From Centropristis striata (lineage: Eukaryota; Chordata; Actinopteri; Perciformes; Serranidae), in assembly GCF_030273125.1 (NCBI RefSeq), contig NC_081532.1:7823205-7887204 (forward strand): a stretch of 64,000 bases of DNA, given 5' to 3'. Positions 58,101 through 64,000 of this stretch are shown one piece after another (position 1 is the first letter of the stretch; every line of letters begins with the position of its first letter). A program made the translations under genes and the position numbers. The notes below the pieces were generated by a model, which did no database searches, had not been told where the DNA came from, and was given only the letters and a program-made list of their open reading frames with translations.

Positions 58101-60304
58101 TAAAACTTGGCACTTAAGCCCCACAGCCATTGCTCTGTTTCAGATCCAATGTACTGGAGTTCAGAGTCATTGCGACAAAAAAATTATATGACTTTCGATG
58201 TGCTCACTGGCTGCACTGCATGCCTGGTTTTAATTACTGTGATGTACAAAATGTTTTGTTCGTTCCAGACTCAACCCACAGAGCTCTTTTTCTTTCTCCA
58301 GCAGGACGAAGCTGAGGGACGGGTGTCGCAGAATGAGCTCTCTGGCCGTGGCCAGGCCCACGATGCCAGCTCCCACCACGGCCACGTCATATGTGCTGAA
58401 AAAACAGACGGCAGCGATGTTACTGACAGTTCACATTTAAGATGGTCACTGATAACTAAACCTGTTTACATGTTGCAAAAGGGAGAAAGTAGAACAGAAT
58501 ATTTAGGTCACTGGTTCAAAGTCCAACTGTACATGACTAGACGAGCGGCCGATAGACCTTTGACACTGATTGGTGGGGAAACCAATGACACAAGTGTGTT
58601 AGTTAGCAGCATATCTGTGTCTCCAAAGAGAAAATCCAGCTCTGTCACAAGGCTGCATCAAGTAAATCCCTTTATAAACCTAGTTAGCTCAGACTGCTAT
58701 CTAGTGGGTGTAACCAGCAGTTACAGTTGATCTAACTTGTCCCCAGTCGACCACAACATTTCACACGATGAAGCATTCGTAATTTGGAAGAACACAATGT
58801 TCAAGCCTGAGAGAACAACACAACTCAGGATGTTGGGAACAGTCAACATCTGTTTTCATTATTTAAATTAAAACCAGGCAAAGTGCTGTAAAGCTCCACA
58901 TGGGAGGAACTAATAAACAAGAGTGAAGAACAAGAAAGAAAAATGTTTGGGAGCATCACAGCTTCTTTATCTACACCTACACATGGATTCAGCAGCACCT
59001 AAGAAATATGTGCTAAAATGCAAATGTTAAAAACGTTGCTTCAAGGATTTTCCTCAGTGTGCGGTCAGATTAGTCGAACAGAACTGTCTGAACTTGTAAA
59101 AACATGTTCAGATGTTCTTTCTCTGTGATACAATTCAGGTTATGACATCTTGCTGGTTTCTTCAACCAAGAGGAGAAGTTAAATATGTATTATCAATCAA
59201 TAAGTGACAACCTCTATATTTCACAGTTTACTTAAAGCAGGATGCAGAGGCGACCTGTTGCATAAGTTGCATGCCACGGTCCCAAAAAGCCTGCAGATTC
59301 TGTGGGGAAGGCCTGCAGCATGTGTTTCATATTAGTTCTCAAGAGTTCAAACAAGCCGAGTGACACTGACAACGAAATCCGTGTCTTTCTGAAGTGAGAC
59401 TATTTGTTCTCTGACAAAAGTTTAAGGGCATGCAAATCTGGATGGAGCAGGAATCGTGGTGGAGTAAGTATTCAAGACCTTTACTCAAGTAAAAGTAGCA
59501 ATACTACACTTTAAAAGAATATGTTACAATTAAAACTCCAACTTCGAAGATGTACTTTTGTATTTGAAGTAAAAAGGAAACATTTTAATCAATTTAAATC
59601 AGTCAAAATTATTTAAAACAAGTGAAAGGAAAAGCAGCATATCATCATATCTGAAAAGCATGATTTTACAAAGCACATGACCTAAAAAGGTTATCAACAC
59701 TGATTCATTTCTGTCGATCAATCAATAAACTAGCTACCATATCAGCTTTTTATTTTAATTTAAAGTAAGGTGTGTAATTGTAGGGCAATGAAAGTACCCA
59801 GTTTTACTCTGAAGTGTAGTGGAATAGAAGTAGAAAGTTGCATGAGATCAAAATACTCAAGTAAAACACCTCAAATATGTACTTCAGCACAGTACTTAGG
59901 AACATATACTTAGTTACACTGTACAAGTGGGTACACTGCAGACAAAACTGTTTTGTGTGCATAAACAATGTGGTGAGGGGAACAGATCAGGTTCTGCAGA
60001 AACGTTACGCAACCTGGTTCTTGGTGTTGAGTGTCCTTGGAAAAGACTGCTGGGATCAATTAAAAGTTAAGTTATTCAACCAGGTAGCGGCTCGTCTGCA
60101 CCTTTCATTAACTTCTCTGTCTGTTGGTGGGTAAAAAGTGACCCAGAGAAACGTGGATTAACTTCTCACGTGTAATTAAAGTAGACTAGCACACTGTGAG
60201 AAGTCATGTCAGTCTTACCTGTGCAGCCGTCTGGTTGTAACGTCTTTTAACGCCTGCGCTGCTCCAACAGCCCTAAAAGTCGCGCCGCTGAGTGTCCGGA
60301 TCAT
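51937..60304 (-). CDS. l2hgdh: L-2-hydroxyglutarate dehydrogenase, mitochondrial (10 coding exons, complete)
   Basis: Oxidises L-2-hydroxyglutarate to 2-oxoglutarate with FAD in mitochondria, a metabolite-repair reaction. Ten exons join without frame breaks from ATG at 60304 to TAG at 51937: 1338 bp, 445 residues (human about 463 as I recall, with a longer leader). The N-terminus is basic and lacks acidic residues up to about position 20, as in a mitochondrial presequence. The FAD-binding G-x-G-x-x-G is G37-A-G39-I-V-G42. The conserved H-N-S-G-V-I-H-S-G is at 74-82. V-P-F-R-G-D-Y, F-L-G-V-H-F-T-P-R and N-A-P-S-P-A-A-T-S-S follow in the usual order. The last residues are R-F-A-L. Upstream and head to head is dmac2l, as in human. 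Confidence 0.97.
52204..52502. mobile_element. hAT-type MITE with perfect 8-bp target duplication
   Basis: Ends TAGGGTTGTCACAATAC and TTTTGACAACCCTA. CATCTGAT flanks both sides (52196-52203 and 52503-52510). The right part has repeated GTATCGATACTTTT motifs. It is 299 bp, in l2hgdh intron 9. Confidence 0.88.
52562..52693 (-). CDS. l2hgdh: l2hgdh coding exon 9
   Basis: Reads G-L-Q-K-L-V-L-K-N-I-T-Y-G-I-G-E-M-Y and I-L-Q-K-Y-I-P. Acceptor CTTACCTTCAG, donor GTAAAG. Confidence 0.94.
52770..52995. mobile_element. Tc1/mariner-like MITE
   Basis: Inverted ends GCAGTCATGGAAAAAAATAT and TATTTTTTTTCCATGACTG, continuing inward as TTAGACCA and GTCTAA. Short, with no coding part. It lies in l2hgdh intron 8. 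Confidence 0.75.
53074..53231 (-). CDS. l2hgdh: l2hgdh coding exon 8
   Basis: Reads P-D-P-R-F-P-F-L-G-V-H-F-T-P-R-M-D-G and W-L-G-P-N-A-V-L-A-F-K-R-E-G-Y. Acceptor CTGTACAG, donor GTATAA. Confidence 0.97.
54230..54488. repeat. Dispersed repeat, copy 2 of 2 in this window
   Basis: Partner of 215-528. It lies in l2hgdh intron 7 directly beside exon 7. See the first copy for the shared blocks. Confidence 0.6.
54516..54683 (-). CDS. l2hgdh: l2hgdh coding exon 7
   Basis: Reads Y-V-L-T-C-G-G-L-Y-S-D-R-L and R-I-V-P-F-R-G-D-Y-L-V-L-K-P-E-K. Acceptor CTTAACAG, donor GTAAG. Confidence 0.97.
54684..55834 (-). other. l2hgdh: l2hgdh intron 6, AT-rich
   Basis: Long runs of A/T including a TATATA tract near 55600. 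No repeat ends that I can name. Confidence 0.5.
55835..55869 (-). CDS. l2hgdh: l2hgdh coding exon 6 (35-bp microexon)
   Basis: Reads G-M-K-Y-P-I-A-V-R-D-K-K once joined, aligned with the G-M-Q-Y-P-I stretch of human L2HGDH as I recall it. Acceptor TTTATTTTCAG, donor GTAAC. Without it the frame breaks. Confidence 0.9.
55960..56122 (-). CDS. l2hgdh: l2hgdh coding exon 5
   Basis: Reads G-I-M-A-L-D-S-P-Y-T-G-I-V-D-W-R and Q-D-F-E-E-A-G-G-T-V. Acceptor CCTCACAG, donor GTCAG. Confidence 0.95.
56123..56790 (-). other. l2hgdh: l2hgdh intron 4
   Basis: T-rich, with many repeats of a TTAGTTTTAGTTT motif at 56160-56310 and 56570-56710. No exon is seen. Confidence 0.5.
56791..56922 (-). CDS. l2hgdh: l2hgdh coding exon 4
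   Basis: Reads L-I-V-A-L-E-Q-E-E-I-P-R-L-Q-A-L-Y-E-R and R-E-R-E-P-Y-C-R. Acceptor TTTCTGCAG, donor GTAAG. Confidence 0.96.
57044..57195 (-). CDS. l2hgdh: l2hgdh coding exon 3
   Basis: Reads M-H-Q-S-G-H-N-S-G-V-I-H-S-G-I-Y-Y and ends N-R-C-G-K. The acceptor is CTCACCAG. The donor is GTCTGC, a weak site, but the frame and homology require it. Confidence 0.93.
57425..57577. repeat. Short MITE of the TAGGGCTGCAACTAA family
   Basis: Left end TAGGACTGTAACTAACAACT, right end AACTAATTGTTGCAGCTCTA. Both ends are recognisable and the interior is mostly deleted. Confidence 0.65.
57790..57895 (+). mobile_element. Short LINE 3' end relic
   Basis: AATGTGCATTGTTGG then CTCGAATGACAATTAAGTC resembles the tails of L2-like elements such as 24655-25036. 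Confidence 0.4.
58280..58395 (-). CDS. l2hgdh: l2hgdh coding exon 2: FAD-binding motif
   Basis: Reads T-Y-D-V-A-V-V-G-A-G-I-V-G-L-A-T-A-R and V-L-L-E-K-E-K-E-L. Acceptor TTTTTTCAG, donor GTGGGT. An antisense open frame at 58107-58730 is only a shadow. Confidence 0.95.
59455..59905. repeat. Teleost dispersed repeat rich in ACTCAAGTA motifs
   Basis: Left TTTACTCAAGTAAAAGTAGC and right AAAATACTCAAGTAAAACAC with GTACTTCAGCACAGTACTT. The inverted arms mark a family common in teleosts. It lies in l2hgdh intron 1. Confidence 0.6.
60219..60304 (-). CDS. l2hgdh: l2hgdh coding exon 1 with start codon
   Basis: ATG at 60304 starts M-I-R-T-L-S-G-A-T-F-R-A-V-G-A. The exon carries the predicted mitochondrial leader. 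Donor CACAG/GTAAG. Confidence 0.9.
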
Positions 60305-60572
60305 CGTCACAAAAGTCCAACAACACCTCACAGTCGCTTCTTCATTGTACAACTATCAGAAAGACTTGGCTGGCTTGTGTTTTTATTGTTTCCTCCTCCC
60401 GGTTTCGGCTGCTAGCCTCCCATCCTGCTGCTCGCTCCTGAAAGTCGAGACGTGGCCACGCCCCCTGCGACGCTCCGGTTTCAGCCAATGAGAGGGCACG
60501 TTTTCTCCTACGTCACTGAGGTCAAGGGGTACGGCAATGGACGCACCTCGGATGTAAACAGTTGGAGGACAG
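60305..60572. promoter_or_regulatory. Probable bidirectional promoter of l2hgdh and dmac2l
   Basis: Under 300 bp separates the l2hgdh start codon from the end of the dmac2l first exon, and the sequence is GC-richer than its surroundings. A CCAAT box lies at 60485-60489. No TATA box is seen. A noncoding dmac2l first exon probably ends at 60572 (GAGGACAG/GTGAGA). Confidence 0.65.
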
Positions 60573-60701
60573 GTGAGATTATTTTGTCTAAATCTCTTGT
60601 GACGCACTTCCAATCGTTTGTTTAACTCTTTCAATTTATCGTATAATAGTAACATAATATTAGTATTTTAATAGTATGGTTTATTTTTGAGTCTTTTTCA
60701 G

Positions 60702-60798
60702 ATATGAGGCTTTTATCTAAGGCAGTGCAGTCTGCTGTGGGTCAGAGTGAGAGGAGCCGCAGACACTTCTGGGGCTGGCTCAATGCAGTCTTCAACAA
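60702..60798 (+). CDS. dmac2l: dmac2l exon 2, start codon
   Basis: Acceptor TTTTTCAG, ATG two bases later at 60704, donor CAA/GTGAGA. The acceptor is close to the start codon, so an upstream noncoding exon is needed. Confidence 0.88.
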
Positions 60799-63700
60799 GT
60801 GAGACAACATTATTAATGTTATATTGTAAAGAATATACATTAGTATATGGCCACATCCCCCGATTAAAAAATAGGACACTGGAAATCACGTAAAAACCCC
60901 TGAATGGATTAAATTCAGAAGTGAGTGTACCTGTATGTGTTTACTACAAAAAAAGTTTCCCAGTTTATGCATTAGATGTCTTGTATCTTTGTACTGCATT
61001 TAGTTGAATGTACGTTTTTCAAAGCAACCCACCTTTTTTGGATTGGGGTTGTAAGTGTGCAAGCATGGACAGACTATGAAAACAGTCTATGAATTGACAA
61101 AACCCTCATTACTCACCTCAAATAGCTTAATATAAACACAAAAACCTGCTAGTCACCTTTCATCTTGTCTTTCACATGTTTATAGGTATGTCTACATGTA
61201 AACAGTTTACTGTTTATAGTTGACAGTAGCCTTTATTCACAGCTAATTAAAAATACAATCTAGAAGTTAGTCTATTAACTACTTTTTCCTGTTTGTATTA
61301 TTATTATTGCATTTAACACACTTAGTCATTGGTCCCATTTTTATTTGGACTGTTATATGTTATATTATATATATTTTACTTTTTTTTAAATGTACATATT
61401 GTTGTTATATATTGTTGTACAATGCACATATTTTTTACTTATTTCTATTTTTCATCATAATTTCTCTATGTTTATACATATGTGCCCGTCTATTTGAGAA
61501 TGAACAATTGTAACACAATCACAAATTTCCCCCTGGGTATTTCTGATTCTAATACATCAATGCTGCAGTAAATCCTACCTTCATGATGGCTATAAAGTCC
61601 AGTTTTTGTAGAGAACTGCTTTTACTATTAGCATTACAATTAATGTTTTTATGGTTTAAATGACAAAATAACTAAAAAATTTAGATCACTTCTCTCAATG
61701 TTTGCTAATGTTATTTGGGGGATGATTTACAGGCAATGTGTTGCTAAATATACATTAGTGATGTAGATATGATAACTAAACATACAGTGGAGAATACAAG
61801 AGTCATTTTACTCTGCTGTATGTTCAGGATAGTGTGTTTGTTGCCTTCACAACCAGAAAATGACATTCAGGTTATAGTACAACATTGTGATAAAAGTAAT
61901 CTCATATTCACAATGTTCATACCTGTCTAGCTCTATGTTGCAGCATGTATTATAGCAAAATAATTACATATTTTTGTGACCTACAATTTAAAAAGAATGT
62001 AGAGTGGAAACTACCAAATATTTCTAAAATATAATATATTTTTTATCAACACTTAATACACTGTAGAAAAACAACAACAATGTATTCAACTAAAAAAAAG
62101 CAAATTAACATATTTTTAAAGTTATAACCAGCCAATAGGGTATTTAACTTTATAAATAAATGAACACATGGCCAAACAGTGGGTGATTTCCTCAGGTTAG
62201 AACAACTGGTTCGGTGGGCAGGTTGCCTTTGTGCAGACTGACCCTCTTGACTCCTGTTTGCATTACATCACATTTCATCAGCTTGTTCAGTACAAAAAGT
62301 GTTTGTTGATCTTCATCAGGGTGGACTACGAAAGGATCAAAGCTGTTGGTCCGGACCGAGCTGCAGCAGAGTGGCTGCTGAGATGCGGTGCCAAAGTTAG
62401 GTTTCAAGGTTTCGATCGCTGGCAGCACGACTACAACGGACTGCCAACTGGCCCTCTGGGCAGATACAAGATCCAGGCGATAGACGCCACCGAATCCTGC
62501 ATCATGTTCAGAGGGTTTGACCACCTGGGTCAGTGTTACAGTGCAAAGAATATTATGTTCTTGTTCTTGTCCTTGTGAATTGTCCCGCTCTCTGGTTTTA
62601 GACAATATATAAGATTTCATTCATTTGGCTTCTTTAGTTAAATTAAAAATGGCTTTTGCAGTCCCTATGGGGAAAGAAATGCCTCCATGTTTATCATAGC
62701 CAAAAGCTTATAACAGAGGAACTGTAAGGTGAAATGCATGAACGCAAGACTTCATTTAAAGTGTAATATCTTCCAGTTCTTTTTGGGGGGTTTTCTCGAT
62801 TAGCATGAGGCTAAAACACAACTGAAACTAAATCAGTTCAAACATGGCTCAAAAAAGTTATTTTGGACTATTTCATGATGAATCTAATTTAAATAACAAG
62901 TGAAACATGCTTAATGCCAGAACTTTGCAAATCACCACATACCTTCTACATCTGGTCAACTCACCTGTATTAAATTATAAACCTCTGGTCCTAACCTGAT
63001 GGGAGCTGGGAAGTTTTTAGTTTGTGGTTTCACTGGATAGACATTATAATATAGACTGTAGAATGTGTATTAAAAAAGAGGTATTGGGTAACTATGTAAA
63101 GTAAAAAAAGGAAGAAAAAACGAAAAGGTAACCCGGCAGGCAGGTGGGTTTTAAGACGATAATGTAGCCTTAAAAATAGTCGACAATTGGCAAAATGTTG
63201 ATTTAGACCAAGAATCATTTAATAATGTTATAAAGAAAAGAAATATATATAATAAAGAATATCACTCTGAGCAGTCATTTGATACCGGTTTTCATTAATC
63301 TGTGTTACAGAAATATTTCCGTCAGAATCAAACGAGTATCAAGTTTCAATCCCCAGCCCTATCAATGTTGGATTAACAGACTAAAGAACCTGATCAAATC
63401 AAAGATTAAAGCTTTGCTCAGAAAGTGTAAATTTTGCATTAACTGTGTTAACATGAGCTTGACCTCCACCGTTGACCTGAAAGTGATTCCCCTCTTTGTT
63501 AACAAGAAAGGAGAAAGTGCATCTCTCCCAGACTGATTATCCATAAGTGACGCAAGCGAGCGGGATGTTTTACACCGTGCGGGCACGCACAGTGCAGCGT
63601 CTGTGACCTGGTTGGCGGCTGCACTCACACACACTTTGGTGCCAGAGTCCACAAAGATTTATTTTGGTGTAAAGTCCGTCTTATGAAAGTAAATATGTTG

Positions 63701-64000
63701 CCAGAGCTTGTAGACTTGATGTGAGAACTTGTTGTACAAAAATCTGAACTTGTATGTTTAGATTTTTCACGTGTATAAAATATAAAAAGGAGAGGTTCCC
63801 ACTCATAAATAATAAATATGTGTGTACAAATGCAGGATACAATCCCTATAAGGAGGTCAGGTAAGTTAAGAGGTGAAAGCAGTACACAGTTCACATATTT
63901 GTTCTCTCACATCTTGCAACATATTTACCTTCTTTGCCCTTTATGGCAATCTAATCTGTAAAGATTGTGCTGTTTTTTGTTTTTCTAGATGGTTTGGAGC
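60704..64000 (+). CDS. dmac2l: Distal membrane-arm assembly component 2-like (ATP synthase factor B), 5' part; continues past the window
   Basis: A mitochondrial leucine-rich-repeat protein described as ATP synthase coupling factor B, with a paralog (DMAC2) in complex I assembly. Exons: 60702-60798 (ATG at 60704), 62320-62528 and 63989 to beyond the window. They join in frame for 101 codons plus the start of the next. The N-terminus M-R-L-L-S-K-A-V is short and basic, fitting a mitochondrial leader, and differs from the human start. W-G-W-L-N-A-V-F-N-K (23-32), then G-P-D-R-A-A-A-E-W-L-L-R-C-G-A and I-Q-A-I-D-A-T, match the human protein as I recall it. The leucine-rich repeats lie downstream. 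It is head to head with l2hgdh. Confidence 0.93.
61280..61551 (+). mobile_element. LINE 3' end relic in dmac2l intron
   Basis: AATTTCCCCCTGGGTATTTC followed by TGATTCT resembles the close of L2/RTE-like elements with a short tandem tail. The stretch is otherwise AT-rich. Confidence 0.45.
62320..62528 (+). CDS. dmac2l: dmac2l exon 3
   Basis: Starts V-D-Y-E-R-I-K-A-V-G-P-D-R and ends R-G-F-D-H-L-G at donor GTCAGT. Acceptor CTTCATCAG. Confidence 0.94.
62529..63988 (+). other. dmac2l: dmac2l intron 3
   Basis: AT-rich. An open frame at 63279-63536 has no recognisable motif and no splice context. 63540-63660 is GC-richer without repeat ends. Confidence 0.5.
63989..64000 (+). CDS. dmac2l: dmac2l exon 4, first 12 bases
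   Basis: Acceptor GTTTTTCTAG, then bases giving D-G-L-E after the split codon. This fits the E-G-L-E-H stretch of the human protein. The exon runs off the window. Confidence 0.8.

Noticed and set aside
58107..58730. 207-codon plus-strand frame
   Set aside because: It overlaps l2hgdh exon 2 on the other strand and shows no domain or splice support.
62192..62620. 142-codon minus-strand frame
   Set aside because: It is the antisense of dmac2l exon 3.
63279..63536. 85-codon frame in dmac2l intron 3
   Set aside because: No homology to the leucine-rich repeats that should follow; the real next exon starts at 63989.
1..64000. A new multi-gene defence or metabolic system
   Set aside because: The genes are ordinary vertebrate genes in conserved order; the unusual signals are repeats.

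Overview
This window is nuclear DNA from a vertebrate, almost certainly a teleost fish. The genes are split into many short exons with GT/AG borders, introns run up to 14.7 kb, and the introns carry dispersed repeats of kinds common in teleosts (tRNA-derived SINEs, hAT, Tc1 and piggyBac-like MITEs, L2 and L1 fragments). The species cannot be named from the sequence alone.

Layout, left to right. (1) The last three coding exons (579-5152, + strand) of a gene that starts before the window. It ends in a possible PDZ ligand (-CSTV). I could not recognise it from the protein alone. Its tail-to-tail position next to a SOS gene suggests a relative of ARHGEF33, which lies tail-to-tail with SOS1 in human. 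(2) The whole sos2 coding region on the - strand (8633-47208): 23 coding exons, which I joined to an open frame of 1334 codons plus stop, close to the human SOS2 length as I recall it. A long probable 3'UTR runs down to about 5.9 kb. (3) The whole l2hgdh coding region on the - strand (51937-60304): 10 coding exons, 445 codons plus stop. (4) The first exons of dmac2l (ATP5S, factor B) on the + strand, starting near 60.5 kb and leaving the window inside an exon at 63989.

The order sos2 - l2hgdh - dmac2l matches human 14q21, and l2hgdh and dmac2l are head to head over a short GC-rich segment that is probably a shared promoter. Protein features and neighbours both say SOS2 rather than SOS1. Functionally, sos2 is a Ras/Rac exchange factor acting at the membrane below receptor tyrosine kinases; l2hgdh is a mitochondrial FAD enzyme that removes L-2-hydroxyglutarate; dmac2l is a mitochondrial protein tied to the respiratory chain and ATP synthase.

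The rest is introns and spacers dominated by mobile DNA. The best-supported insertions have visible target duplications: 3455-4690, 1617-1961 and 52204-52502 have perfect 8-bp duplications (hAT type), 14338-14759 has a 7/8 match, and 5396-5615 is flanked by TA. Others are a long foldback element (about 11213-11984), an inverted pair of TTAA-type MITEs (23472-23697 and 31502-31727, the second nested inside another foldback element), and two related elements that bracket the sos2 first exon. I found no CRISPR array, no intact tRNA or rRNA gene, no viral genes and no evidence for a new multi-gene system. The interesting material is the structure of the repeats.
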